Position numbers and translations under genes: made by a program. DNA of 58,198 nucleotides from Nostoc sp. NMS4 (GTDB lineage Bacteria; Cyanobacteriota; Cyanobacteriia; Cyanobacteriales; Nostocaceae). Positions 15,583-24,519 of the stretch are shown piece after piece. Numbering within the stretch: position 1 is the stretch's first letter; the number at the start of each line of letters is the position of its first letter. The notes under the pieces are model-generated. The model saw nothing but the letters and a program-made list of their open reading frames with translations, made no database searches and was not told the DNA's origin. The stretch lies in the NCBI RefSeq assembly GCF_017115095.1, contig NZ_JABXKI010000414.1, forward strand, positions 1 to 58,198, read 5' to 3'.

Positions 15583-17130
15583 TTAATTCTTCGCCTGTGG
15601 CCGCGAACCAGGAATCGTTACATCTATTGGTGTCACCTGTTTAGCTAGCTGTGTCAATGGTGGTTGAATGGCGGTTTGATTCCCCACTACTAGAGTCACA
15701 ATCTTTTCAGGCTTGAGGTATTCTCGTGCTACCCGTTGGACATCGGCTGCTGTGGTAGCGGCGACAGCTTTTTGATAGCGAAAGAGAAAATCAGCAGGAT
15801 AGCCGTAATATTCGTATCGCATCAACCGCGATAAGGTTTGGCTGGGGTCTTGAAAGTTGAACACAAAGGAGTTGAGTGTAGACTCTTTGGCATAAGCGAG
15901 TTCTTTTGCAGTCACTCTTTGAGTTTGGGTGCGCTTGATTTCAGCTTGTAAGGCTTTGACAAACTGGACGGTAGCATCCGATCGCGTTTGTCCACCAGCG
16001 ATAAACATTCCAGGATAATCGTAGCGGGGACTCCACTGCCCATAGACAGAGTAAGCTAAACCTTGACGCGATCGCAATTCATTAAATAAGCGTCCACCAA
16101 ATCCATTTAACACTCCATTTAATACATCCAGCGCCGCATAATCAGGACTATCGAACCGTCCGCCCAAATGTCCTAGAAGTACACTACTTTGGGTCAGTTG
16201 TGGCTGATTGACAAAAAACACTCCACCTGCATTAGCTGCCAAAACCTTTGGTAATGTGGGTTTAGCAATACCTGGGTTACGCTGCCAATCGCCAAACTTA
16301 GCTTGAATGAGCGATCGCATTTTCTTACTATCAAAATCCCCCACAATCCCCAAAATTATATTATTGGGGTGGAAATATTGCTGATAAAACTTGAGCAAAT
16401 CCTCACGCTCAACCTTATCTACCGTTGCATACTCTATGGTGCGAGAGTATGGGCTATCTTTGCCATAGATCAATTTTTTAAATTCTCGACTAGCAATCCC
16501 ATCTGGACTGTCATTACGACGGGCAATGCCACCTTTGGCTTGAGTTTTCGCTAAGTCTAGCTTTTCTTGAGCAAATACAGGCGATCGCACCACCTCAGTA
16601 AACAGCCCAAACACCGTTTCTAAATCTTCACTGAGGGCATCAAAGCTAGCACTACCAGAAGCTTCACCAATACCAACTTCCACAGATGCCGCCCGTTGTT
16701 CCAATATCTCATTGAGTTCATCAGGCGAATGTTGCTTAGTTCCTCCAGTTCGCATCACCGCGCCTGTAAAACCAGCCAACCCAACTTTCTCCATTGGTTC
16801 CAAGCGATTCCCTGTCCGTACAAACGCCGTCCCATTCACCAACGGTAACTCGTGATCCTCCATCAAATACACAACCAGACCATTTTGCAGCACAAACCGC
16901 TCATACTTAGGTAACTTAATCTCAGGTAGCGGTGGTAACTGCAACTCCGTATAATGCTTCGCCTCAGCCGTCGCTGCCAGAGAAAAATTACAAGTTAAAA
17001 GTAAACACGTAAAAACAGCAACCAAAGCATAAACAAACCCCTTCCAACTTTGCCTTTTCCCCTTCACCTTAAACCTCTGCATATCTCTCTTCCTTTGCGC
17101 CCTTTGCGTCCTTTGCGGTTCGTTTCTCAT
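15583..17130 (-). CDS. M16 family peptidase, non-catalytic partner subunit
   Basis: The 515-aa protein has an N-terminal hydrophobic segment (FVYALVAVFTCLLLTCNFSLAA), so it is exported or membrane anchored, and two M16 (pitrilysin-like) domains. The zinc motif HxxEH is absent: the matching place reads GLAGFTGAVMRTGG. The C-terminal substrate-clamp pattern (RLFNELRSRQGLAYSVYG) is kept. Such subunits pair with an active M16 protein, here the upstream gene, whose TGA overlaps this ATG (ATGA). The first 14 codons (NEPQRTQRAQRKR) are encoded by an interspersed repeat; an in-frame ATG at 17082 would give a standard signal peptide and may be the original start. Confidence 0.88.
   Translation of the reverse strand: MRNEPQRTQRAQRKRDMQRFKVKGKRQSWKGFVYALVAVFTCLLLTCNFSLAATAEAKHYTELQLPPLPEIKLPKYERFVLQNGLVVYLMEDHELPLVNGTAFVRTGNRLEPMEKVGLAGFTGAVMRTGGTKQHSPDELNEILEQRAASVEVGIGEASGSASFDALSEDLETVFGLFTEVVRSPVFAQEKLDLAKTQAKGGIARRNDSPDGIASREFKKLIYGKDSPYSRTIEYATVDKVEREDLLKFYQQYFHPNNIILGIVGDFDSKKMRSLIQAKFGDWQRNPGIAKPTLPKVLAANAGGVFFVNQPQLTQSSVLLGHLGGRFDSPDYAALDVLNGVLNGFGGRLFNELRSRQGLAYSVYGQWSPRYDYPGMFIAGGQTRSDATVQFVKALQAEIKRTQTQRVTAKELAYAKESTLNSFVFNFQDPSQTLSRLMRYEYYGYPADFLFRYQKAVAATTAADVQRVAREYLKPEKIVTLVVGNQTAIQPPLTQLAKQVTPIDVTIPGSRPQAKN
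17089..17128. repeat. GAACCGCAAAGGACGCAAAG-type interspersed repeat overlapping a gene start
   Basis: On the minus strand it reads gagaaacgaaccgcaaagga then cgcaaagggcgcaaaggaag. The same sequence with two changes forms the core of the MITE at 14383. It spans the junction of the two M16 genes and supplies the N-terminal codons of the second. Confidence 0.75.
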
Positions 17131-18824
17131 GCTTCTTTCGACAACAACTTCCCAATCGTGCGATTTTGTGGCGTAAAAGTTTCCTTTGCCACCCGCTCAA
17201 TATCAGCCGTCGTCACCGCCGAAATATCATCCAACTGCTTAAACAAATTCCGCCAAGAGCCAGTTTTCACCTCATATTCCAACAACTGTTGAGCCATCCC
17301 CATATTGGAATCGAGAGTACGTAACAAACTCGCCCGTGCTTGGGTTTTCACCCGTTCCAAATCAGCCATTGCTACAGGCTCAGTTTTTAACTTGTCAATT
17401 TCTTGACGTAAAGCCACCGCCAACTCATCAACTGTATGACCCGGAGCCGTGAGAGCATAGAAAAACATCAAGTTTGGGTACTTATCTCCAGGAAATCCAC
17501 TGTAACCTTGAGCATTTAGCGCCAAACGCTGCTTTTCTACCAAAGACTTATATAACCGCGACGTGCGCCCATCACTTAATAAACTGCCAATGATTTCATA
17601 GACTGCATTATCTGGATGAGTAATCGCCGGACGATGATAACCTTCTAAATACCAAGGTTGAGAAGGTAACTGTAAAGTAACTTCCCGTGTTTGTTGTTGT
17701 GGCGGTTCCACCGGAATTTGTTCAACAGCTTTGGTTTTGGCTTGAAAGCGGCCAAAATAAGTTTGCGCGAGTTTTTTCACCTCAACCGGATTGATATCTC
17801 CAACAATAGCAATGGTCAAATTACTTGGTACGTAGTGAGTATCAAAAAACTTTTGGACATCTTCTGGTGTCAGATTGCGGATATCTTCGTCATAACCAAT
17901 CACCGGACGTTTGTAGGGATGGGTTTTGTAAGCAGTATCGACAAACTTTTCCACCATCAGTCCAATGGGTGAATTCTCCACCCGCATCCGTCGTTCCTCT
18001 AAAATTACATCTTTCTCTTTATAAAACTCACGACGAATTACCGGATCGAGAAATCGCTCCGACTCCAACGACATCCAAAGTTCTAGCTTATTGGCAGGAA
18101 AGCTGTAAAAATAACGAGTGGCTTCGGTTGAAGTATTGGCATTTAAACCCACACCTCCCGCTTGTTCGACAATTTGCCCCAATTCGTTTTGCTTGACTAG
18201 CTTGGCTGCTTGCGATTCTACTTGCTCAAACTCAGTTTGTAACCGAGTAACTTCAGCTTTTTTGCCATCGGCTTTCGCAGTTTTAATTTGGGCATTCAAC
18301 TGCTCTAAGCTATCTAATAGCGGTTTTTCTTTTTTGTAATCTTGTGTACCAATGCGCGTTGTGCCTTTAAACGCCAAATGTTCCAGAAAGTGAGCTACAC
18401 CAGTTTTACCATCTGTCTCATCCACGCCACCGACATTCGCATAAGTAAGAAAAGAAACCACGGGTGCTTGATGCCGTTCCAAGACAATGAATTTTAAACC
18501 ATTGTCGAGGCGAAACTCCGTTAACTGCTTGATAACTCGATCGAGATAAGGTTGGATTGAGGTTTTAATGGGCTGGGTTTGAGTTTTAGTTTCTTGAGGA
18601 GGAGGTGCTGTCTGAGTTTGAGCTAGAGCGACTTCTGGCAACAATCCCCACGAGAAGATGATTAAAGTCAACAAAGTGACAAACAACCGCCGTAATCTGA
18701 CAGATATTCGATCTGAGTAATCCAAAATCCCCAATCGTTCGACTAAGATATTTTGCGATCGCTCAGTCGAGCCGCGCTCACGAGGAAGTATAAAATCTAA
18801 AATTGACCGACTGCTCTGGTTCAT
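17127..18824 (-). CDS. M16 family zinc metallopeptidase (catalytic subunit)
   Basis: The 565-aa protein carries the inverted zinc motif HFLEH at residues 145-149 (His145, Glu148, His149) in GKTGVAHFLEHLAFKGT. A signal-like hydrophobic segment lies at about 47-68 after an unusually long polar leader. Between the zinc motif and the following conserved glutamate region there is a roughly 60-residue charged, coiled-coil-like insert (KAEVTRLQTEFEQVESQAAKL). The second M16 domain begins near residue 285. It likely forms a heterodimer with the non-catalytic protein encoded next and degrades peptides in the periplasm or at the membrane. A TetR gene lies divergently 151 bases upstream. Confidence 0.92.
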   Translation of the reverse strand: MNQSSRSILDFILPRERGSTERSQNILVERLGILDYSDRISVRLRRLFVTLLTLIIFSWGLLPEVALAQTQTAPPPQETKTQTQPIKTSIQPYLDRVIKQLTEFRLDNGLKFIVLERHQAPVVSFLTYANVGGVDETDGKTGVAHFLEHLAFKGTTRIGTQDYKKEKPLLDSLEQLNAQIKTAKADGKKAEVTRLQTEFEQVESQAAKLVKQNELGQIVEQAGGVGLNANTSTEATRYFYSFPANKLELWMSLESERFLDPVIRREFYKEKDVILEERRMRVENSPIGLMVEKFVDTAYKTHPYKRPVIGYDEDIRNLTPEDVQKFFDTHYVPSNLTIAIVGDINPVEVKKLAQTYFGRFQAKTKAVEQIPVEPPQQQTREVTLQLPSQPWYLEGYHRPAITHPDNAVYEIIGSLLSDGRTSRLYKSLVEKQRLALNAQGYSGFPGDKYPNLMFFYALTAPGHTVDELAVALRQEIDKLKTEPVAMADLERVKTQARASLLRTLDSNMGMAQQLLEYEVKTGSWRNLFKQLDDISAVTTADIERVAKETFTPQNRTIGKLLSKEA

Positions 18825-18975
18825 AAGCGAAAATTAAGATAAAGTAACATTACCTAAATAACAGGATACATAGCAAAAGAGCGTTAATCTTGTATTAAGC
18901 TTTCAGTGGCTCTTTGTACTTGACATTAGACAATAATGCTACAAGTCCTGTTACGGATATCTAACCATAACTGTT

Positions 18976-19590
18976 ATGCGAGTTTTTAATTCTTCCCCGC
19001 CTTCAGAGATTCAGACGCGCACCCGGATTTTACAGGCAGCGCAACGGTTGTTTGCCTCTCAGGGATTTGATGGTACTACCACCCGCGACTTAGCACAAGC
19101 GGCTGGTATCGCTGAAGGTACTCTATTTCGTCATTTTCCCAATAAAAAAGCAATTTTAGTGGAAGTAGCCACGAGTGGCTGGGTAGAGATTCTTACAGAT
19201 TTGCTCACAGAATTAAGTGAAATGGGCAGCTATAAAGCCGTCGCTCAGGTGATGCGCCGTCGGATGTGGAATTTCCAAAAAAATGCCGACTTAATGCGTG
19301 TTTGTTTTATGGAGGTGCAGTTTCACCCCGATTTACGCGATCGCATTCAATTAGAAGTCATTACCAAAATGACTGATGTGGGCGAAGCATTCTTTCAAAC
19401 AGCAATGGATAGAGGTATTTATCGCCAAGGGGACGCAAAGCTAGTTGCTAAAGTTTTCTTAGGAATGTTTGCGATCGCAGGTTTTTCCAACAACACCCTC
19501 ATCGAACCTGATGCCTCTCCCCAACAAATGCAGGAAATGGCCGAAGGACTCGCTGATATCTTTCTTAATGGTGTTTTAGCTAAAGAGTAG
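18976..19590 (+). CDS. TetR/AcrR family transcriptional regulator
   Basis: The protein has 204 aa. The N-terminal helix-turn-helix domain covers about residues 15-60 (TRTRILQAAQRLFASQGFDG, then TTTRDLAQAAGIAEGTLFRHFPNKKAIL), with the canonical TetR turn AAGIAEGTLFRHF. The C-terminal ligand/dimer domain is poorly conserved, as usual. It is divergent from the M16 peptidase operon, and the 151-base gap contains AT-rich near-palindromes (for example around 18960-18975), so it may regulate itself and the operon. That link is inferred from position only. Confidence 0.88.
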   Translation: MRVFNSSPPSEIQTRTRILQAAQRLFASQGFDGTTTRDLAQAAGIAEGTLFRHFPNKKAILVEVATSGWVEILTDLLTELSEMGSYKAVAQVMRRRMWNFQKNADLMRVCFMEVQFHPDLRDRIQLEVITKMTDVGEAFFQTAMDRGIYRQGDAKLVAKVFLGMFAIAGFSNNTLIEPDASPQQMQEMAEGLADIFLNGVLAKE

Positions 19591-19716
19591 GGAATTGGGA
19601 ATTGGGCGTTAGGAGTGCTGTTAGCGGATAGCTAAGGTTTAGCCCGTGCTGAGTTAAGAGTTAGGAGTTTTGTTTATCTCCTCATCTCCCTCATCTCCCT
19701 CACTCAGCACTCAGCA
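19591..19716. repeat. Cluster of short tandem repeats (GGAATTG, GTGCTGAG, CTCCCTCAT units)
   Basis: Directly after the TetR stop there is ggaattgggaattggg, then gtgctgttagc...cccgtgctgag, gttaagagttaggag, ctcatctccctcatctccctca and cactcagcactcagcact. The last array encodes the C-terminal codons (TVLSAE and stop) of the convergent gene. All are STRR-type sequences. Confidence 0.65.
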
Positions 19717-20146
19717 CTGTTTTCGCTTGCTGACTCCATTGTTGTACTAGCTCAATTGCTGGACACAAATCTCGGCGCTGCATTGTTGCTACCTGAAAGC
19801 GCATAATTTGTTGGTGCAATCTGTGAGTGGGAGTTTGAGCTAGCTGCACTACAGAACCAATACCTGCATGGAGTAATAAACCACAATATTGTGTCCCGAC
19901 ACTGGGAATACGTGCCAAGTCAGCTAAAGCCATCCATTTATTTACATACTGAAGATGAATCTGTAGTTTATTTGCTAACGCTAGTCTTTCCTCCAGAGTT
20001 TTCCCTTGTTTGACTAGCGCTACTGTGCTGTTAATCCCACAATTTTGCAGTTGAGATTGTTCCTCGTGGCTCAGTCCAGGTAATTGCTCAATTGGCCAAT
20101 CACGAGATTGGATAGGACTTCTACTATCTTTGTGTTTAGCAGACAT
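19700..20146 (-). CDS. DUF4332-type helix-hairpin-helix protein
   Basis: The soluble protein has 148 aa with two helix-hairpin-helix-like units: IEQLPGLSHEEQSQLQNCGINSTVALVKQG and LADLARIPSVGTQYCGLLLHAGIGSVVQLAQ. This paired pattern (L-x-x-I/L-P-G-[IV]... then G-[IV]-x-[ST]-[VT]) is that of the DUF4332 family, thought to bind nucleic acid by analogy with HhH domains. The stop codon and last residues lie in a GTGCTGAG tandem array, so the C-terminus may have been changed by repeat expansion. Confidence 0.75.
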   Translation of the reverse strand: MSAKHKDSRSPIQSRDWPIEQLPGLSHEEQSQLQNCGINSTVALVKQGKTLEERLALANKLQIHLQYVNKWMALADLARIPSVGTQYCGLLLHAGIGSVVQLAQTPTHRLHQQIMRFQVATMQRRDLCPAIELVQQWSQQAKTVLSAE

Positions 20147-20326
20147 TTTTGAAATTAATAGGCTTGTTTAAACATTGTGACAGTTGCTTCTTCGCAAAAG
20201 TACGTTCTTGCAGTTTAGCGTTTGTATTGACGTGCAATTTTAACTCAACCTTCAGCAAAACCATTGTGTAGCCTAACAATGCCATTGCATCGCCTTACCA
20301 AAGTTATGTAGAGGCGATCAATACTT

Positions 20327-20825
20327 TTAACGTGAGTCTCCAACCGAGGCACACGTTAATTTAACTTTACCGATATTGGTTTGATAAACTTCTGCTACTG
20401 CCATCATCTGGTCTGTTTGCGCTAAGTCTGCAATGCCAGAAGTACTAATTTTTTCTGCCACTCGCGTATAAATTTTTATGATCTGTCCCGCCATTGATAC
20501 TTTAATGTACGTGTTTAAGTGTGGCGATCGCCATCCAATACCAAGGGCGCAAACAAGTTAATACCTCTGCTTCCGGTTCTAGTTGTCCTAATGCAGACAC
20601 TATTTGACTTTTGAGCCTGGTTTCTACTAGCTTAGATTTCTCTGTTTAACCAACTAACCCAAATTGAGAAATCCCATAAACAATAATTCCATCTGTAATA
20701 GCAATAGCTGCAATTACTAATGCAACTAACCCGTTATTGGAAGCTTTTTTGACAGCTTTTGTATTTATATCTAAACGAGCGTTATATATTAGATAATCAT
20801 GTTTACTGCTGGTATATAAAAACAC
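20327..20825 (-). pseudogene. Decayed reading frame (in-frame stop and frameshift)
   Basis: Minus-strand reading from a GTG at 20825 gives about 60 codons including NTKAVKKASNNGLVALVIAA and IAITDGIIVYGISQFGLVG (one membrane span), then a TAA. The same frame continues open with KSKLVETRLKSQIVSALGQL and EPEAEVLTCLRPWYWMAIATLK. A one-base shift then continues to a stop at 20327 with VSMAGQIIKIYTRVAEKIS and DLAQTDQMMAVAEVYQTNIG. Three plausible protein-like segments in order suggest one gene broken by a nonsense and a frameshift mutation. I do not recognise the family. The flanks 20147-20326 and 20826-20964 show nothing. Confidence 0.45.
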
Positions 20826-20964
20826 ATTTAATTGATGTAAATAGAATATACTTTATTTTGGATTTTCGACTGTAATGACTGTGAGAATCATCACTACACC
20901 TCAAAAAGTATCAAAATTTATTCTGTAATATAATAATGTTATGTGTTTTTATTAAATAGCATTT

Positions 20965-22122
20965 ATGCATTATCGGAGAAAATTTTTAAAAAGAGCAGGA
21001 TACACAACCCTTTCTGCTTTATTAACTATGGGGTTTTTACAAAAGGATAACGAAAAAGAAGATTGGGTCACAGATAGTATTGCAAAAAACTATACAAGTA
21101 ACAATTTAAATTCTCCACTTCGGGAATTAGCTGCCGCTAAAGGAAAGCGTTATGGCGCAGCAATTTCTAATGAATTTTTGCAAACAGATAAAGATTACGC
21201 TAACCTGATGGCTCGTGAATGTTCGATTGTGACACCGAATGGGGAATTAAAATGGAACGCCACTGAACCACAGCCAGGGAAATTTACCTTTGAATCAGCA
21301 GATGCGATCGCAGATTTCTGCCAAAAGCATAATATAGAATTGCACGGGCACACCCTTTTCTGGCACATGGGAAAACCAGACTGGCTTCCTTATCCCCCTA
21401 CACTTAAGATGATCGAACGCCATGTTAAAGGAGTCATGGGGCACTATCGCAACAGCAAGGTTTTAAAGTCTTGGGATATTGCCAATGAAATTATTGCTGA
21501 TAGTGAAAACGAAACTGATGATGCTACCTACGGTTTGCGTAAAGGGGTAAAACCAGAATTAATTCGAGACTTGTTTTTAATTGCCGCTTCAGTTGATAGC
21601 AGCAAGAAATTTTACCTCAACGATTTTGGCATCGAAAGTACCACATGGAAATCAGAGCGTTTCTTAAAAATGGTCGAATATCTGAAGAATAGTGGCGTTA
21701 AAATTGACGGTGCAGGTATCCAATCACATCTATGGTTTTCTACTGCATATTCTTTTGACGAAAAAGGATTTAATTCCGTCTTAAAACGGCTGAACGATCT
21801 TGAAGTTAAACCAATAATCACAGAATTAGATATTATCATTGATACCCCACTACCCAACAGCATCAAAAGCCTAGACCAAATGGTAGCCGACAGTTACAAG
21901 CGATATCTTGATCTATGCTTTGCGGCTAAAGTCGATACTGTAATTACATGGGGGCTTACCGACCGTCATACCTGGATACGTCTTCCCGAGTGGATGCCAA
22001 GAAAAACCTTTAGAAACAATCCAAGTCTCTGGAAATTTCTACGTCCGCTTCCCTTCGATGAAAACCTGCAACCTAAACCAGCCCGCAATGCTATAGCCCA
22101 GGCTTTCCAGGAAGCAAGTTAA
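20965..22122 (+). CDS. GH10 family glycoside hydrolase (endo-1,4-beta-xylanase-like), exported
   Basis: The protein has 385 aa. The N-terminus MHYRRKFLKRAGYTTLSALLTMGFLQ has a twin-arginine-like patch and a hydrophobic core, so export (perhaps by Tat) is likely. The GH10 barrel shows the substrate-site strands KWNATEPQPGKFTF and HGHTLFWH, the acid/base Glu175 in WDIANE and the nucleophile Glu287 in ITELD. The family hydrolyses beta-1,4-xylan-type chains. It lies tail-to-tail with the exopolysaccharide operon (171 bases from its last gene) and could trim or remodel that polymer or extracellular plant or algal glycan; the link is positional. Confidence 0.9.
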   Translation: MHYRRKFLKRAGYTTLSALLTMGFLQKDNEKEDWVTDSIAKNYTSNNLNSPLRELAAAKGKRYGAAISNEFLQTDKDYANLMARECSIVTPNGELKWNATEPQPGKFTFESADAIADFCQKHNIELHGHTLFWHMGKPDWLPYPPTLKMIERHVKGVMGHYRNSKVLKSWDIANEIIADSENETDDATYGLRKGVKPELIRDLFLIAASVDSSKKFYLNDFGIESTTWKSERFLKMVEYLKNSGVKIDGAGIQSHLWFSTAYSFDEKGFNSVLKRLNDLEVKPIITELDIIIDTPLPNSIKSLDQMVADSYKRYLDLCFAAKVDTVITWGLTDRHTWIRLPEWMPRKTFRNNPSLWKFLRPLPFDENLQPKPARNAIAQAFQEAS

Positions 22123-22124
22123 TA

Positions 22125-22156
22125 CTCCACCTAAGCAAAATAGGTGGAGATATTTT
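22125..22156 (+). terminator. Intrinsic terminator of the GH10 gene
   Basis: Arms ctccaccta (22125-22133) and taggtggag (22141-22149) with loop agcaaaa are followed by atattttt. It starts three bases after the stop codon. Confidence 0.8.
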
Positions 22157-22214
22157 TCGCTATTAACGATTATGAAAGTTGAATAAGAATCAATACGCTT
22201 GGGTTAAGAGAATA

Positions 22215-22246
22215 GTAGGTTGGGTTGAGCGTAAGCGAAACCCAAC
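22215..22246. repeat. Interspersed palindromic repeat (GTAGGTTGGGTTGAG type)
   Basis: The stretch gtaggttgggttgagcgtaa then gcgaaacccaac has inverted ttgggtt/aacccaa arms. It is a widespread cyanobacterial intergenic repeat by recognition. It sits between the convergent GH10 and WecG-type genes and may also limit transcription from the minus strand. Confidence 0.55.
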
Positions 22247-22292
22247 AAAGTCACCAATTGAACGACCTACTGCTAAAACCTTGAGAGACTCT

Positions 22293-23117
22293 TCAAGCTA
22301 CGAACTTTTGAAATTTCGTACTTAGAAATACCAGCAGGTTATTTTTCTTCCGTTTACTTGAGATACTCCAAATTTCTTGTAAAAATAATGTACCAACAAA
22401 CCAAGGCTCAACTAAGTAACGTCTCCAAAGTCTTTTTGGTTCAGAAAACAAACGATACAACCATTCCAACCCTACCTTTCCCATCCAGCGAGGAGGAGTA
22501 GGTATTGCTCCTGCTATATAGTCCATACAGGCTCCACTAGTCAAAATAGTGTTGGTATGAATATGTTCAAGATTTTCGTAAATCCAATACTCTTGGCGTG
22601 GCATACCCATCCCCACCATTAATATATGGGGTTTGTAAGCATTAATTGCAGCTACAGTGGCGAGATTTTCTTGACTATTTTTATCTATATCAATATAGCC
22701 ATGAGAGCAAGCAATCTCTAAACCAGGAAATTTCTCGCATAAAATACTTGCTGCATCTTCAGCAACTCCTGGCTTTGAACCTAAATAGAATACACGCCAG
22801 CCTTTACTAGCAGCTTCTGCCATCAGAGGCCATACCCAGTCAGCATAGGTTACTCTTTGTTCCCGTTTAATTGGAAAACCCAACAGCTTTCCAATAAACA
22901 CTAGAGGCATACTATCAATATGGGTATATTCTGCCTTAGAATAAAAAGCTTGCATTTTTGGATCGTTATGGAAGAGATAAAGACTATGTAAATTATGATT
23001 AGCAATAATCCATTTCTCATCCCGATCGATAGATTCTTCAATCAATAAATTTAAGTCGAGAATCGAGAGTGCATCTACTTGAGCACCAATAAGTTTATAA
23101 GAAAATCGCTTCTTCAT
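22293..23117 (-). CDS. WecG/TagA/CpsF family glycosyltransferase (GT26)
   Basis: The protein has 274 aa, near the family's 240-270. Family motifs are IANHNLHSLYLFHNDPKMQAFY (start of the fold), THIDSMPLV, a conserved catalytic-type Asp region, VFYLGSKPGVAEDAA and LMVGMGMPRQEYWI, with a C-terminal basic/aromatic tail (PKRLWRRYLVEPW) that contacts the membrane. These enzymes add the second sugar (often ManNAcA or a glucosyl unit) to a lipid-linked first sugar in surface polymer synthesis. It is the last gene of the ten-gene minus-strand operon. Confidence 0.88.
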   Translation of the reverse strand: MKKRFSYKLIGAQVDALSILDLNLLIEESIDRDEKWIIANHNLHSLYLFHNDPKMQAFYSKAEYTHIDSMPLVFIGKLLGFPIKREQRVTYADWVWPLMAEAASKGWRVFYLGSKPGVAEDAASILCEKFPGLEIACSHGYIDIDKNSQENLATVAAINAYKPHILMVGMGMPRQEYWIYENLEHIHTNTILTSGACMDYIAGAIPTPPRWMGKVGLEWLYRLFSEPKRLWRRYLVEPWFVGTLFLQEIWSISSKRKKNNLLVFLSTKFQKFVA

Positions 23118-23187
23118 ATCTTGTTTTTCTTTTGATAAATATGAGATGTTATCTCAGGTAAAAGGTGAGTATTGTAAAATTAATTAG

Positions 23188-23219
23188 CAATATTTCAATA
23201 TTGAAGTACTGAAATATTG
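23188..23219. other. Stem-loop inside the exopolysaccharide operon
   Basis: The arms caatatttc (23188-23196) and gaaatattg (23211-23219) form an AT-rich hairpin in the 146-base gap between the GT4 and WecG-type genes. With no T-tract it may affect mRNA stability or relative expression rather than end transcription. Confidence 0.4.
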
Positions 23220-23263
23220 AAACAGCTAAGTTTTTTTAGTTAAAAAGGATTATCTTAATCTAA

Positions 23264-24415
23264 CTAAAAAGCACTTGTTTTCATGAGGATTTCCGCGATA
23301 TTATGCGCTCTTGCATTCCAGGAATACTTTTCTGTAATTAAGGTATATGCCGTATCTACAAGTGATTGGTATTTATCAATATTTGAAGCAGCATCCAGTA
23401 CTGTGTTAGCTACTTCTTCGCTAGAGTATCCTGTTACTAACAGATGTTCTAAGTTGCGAAATTCTTCTAAACCTCGCAAGCCTTCTGGTGTTGAGACAAC
23501 CAATTTTCTGCTAGCGAAATAATCTAATGCTTTATTCCGAGCGCCACCTGCTACTGCTTGTTTTGAGAATGGCAGCAAAGCAATATCTGCATATTTCAGA
23601 TGGGCGACAAAATCTTCTCTTGTAGGTAAAAACCCTAAAAAAGAAATGTTAGAAGGTATTGGTTCTGAAATATTACTACTATCCCTACCAATGACAACAA
23701 AATGTACTTTTTCTTGATGACTTTCAAGGGATTTAGCGACCTCAATAGCCATTGAGACAGACATATCATTAGTTGGAAACTGAAATGTTTTGGGAGCAAT
23801 AATAACCACTATTTTAGCAGGTTTAAATTCTTTATAGGGGTTTTTATCTGGAAAAACTTCAGTATTGAGTAAGTCTTCAGTCACTCCATTGCCGATAGAA
23901 TAAATTTGCTGTGGAGTTTTACCATACCATTGGGAAATTAGCTTAGGAATTGACTCACCTGCTGCAATAATTGGACTGCCAGAGAATATTAAAATTCCCT
24001 GAGCAATATATGTCTTAATACATTGTGCAAGCTCTTTGAAAGGATTGGCAACTGAAAACAAGCGCATCCAGTATTCATAAGGCGAAAATGTATGAAAATC
24101 TAGTACAAGAGAGGAACTACTGCGTTTCCTAAGCTTTAGTGAAACTAAAGCAGCCAATCCAGGTAGTGTTTCTTGAGCATACACGATATCTGGAGAAAAT
24201 TCGTCGATGCACTTTTCTATAGCTTGAATATATGATTTCAAGCTTCTTGAGCCAACAGAAAAAGAAGGTGCATAATTGACAGAGGAACAATCTAAACCTA
24301 GCTGAAAAACATCAAAGTATTTAGTAAGATATTGTCCTAGATAAAAAGGTCTAGTAAATGCACCAAATGGTTGACTTGAATCGAGGGTTGAAACAATTAG
24401 TAAGCGTTTACCCAT
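23264..24415 (-). CDS. Glycosyltransferase, GT4-like (GT-B fold)
   Basis: The protein has 383 aa from ATG 24415 (MGKRLLIVSTLDSSQPFGAF). A longer frame begins at a TTG and adds 15 residues outside the domain. The N-terminal Rossmann part includes FSPDIVYAQETLPGLAALVSL. The C-terminal nucleotide-sugar half includes KIVVIIAPKTFQF, FVVIGRD, SFLGFLPTREDF, and the family region ADIALLPFSKQAVAGGARNKALDYFASRKLVVSTPEGLRGL, in which the usual E-x7-E motif is altered. The acceptor and donor are unknown. It is part of the exopolysaccharide operon, 104 bases after the GT2 gene. Confidence 0.82.
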   Translation of the reverse strand: MGKRLLIVSTLDSSQPFGAFTRPFYLGQYLTKYFDVFQLGLDCSSVNYAPSFSVGSRSLKSYIQAIEKCIDEFSPDIVYAQETLPGLAALVSLKLRKRSSSSLVLDFHTFSPYEYWMRLFSVANPFKELAQCIKTYIAQGILIFSGSPIIAAGESIPKLISQWYGKTPQQIYSIGNGVTEDLLNTEVFPDKNPYKEFKPAKIVVIIAPKTFQFPTNDMSVSMAIEVAKSLESHQEKVHFVVIGRDSSNISEPIPSNISFLGFLPTREDFVAHLKYADIALLPFSKQAVAGGARNKALDYFASRKLVVSTPEGLRGLEEFRNLEHLLVTGYSSEEVANTVLDAASNIDKYQSLVDTAYTLITEKYSWNARAHNIAEILMKTSAF

Positions 24416-24519
24416 AAAATAATTGCTAATTAGTTTATAAATTGAAACTATATTTGTCAAACTATTAAGATAGTTTTAACTTATCCAACTATCATTCACG
24501 AATGAGTATCTTGCAAGTA

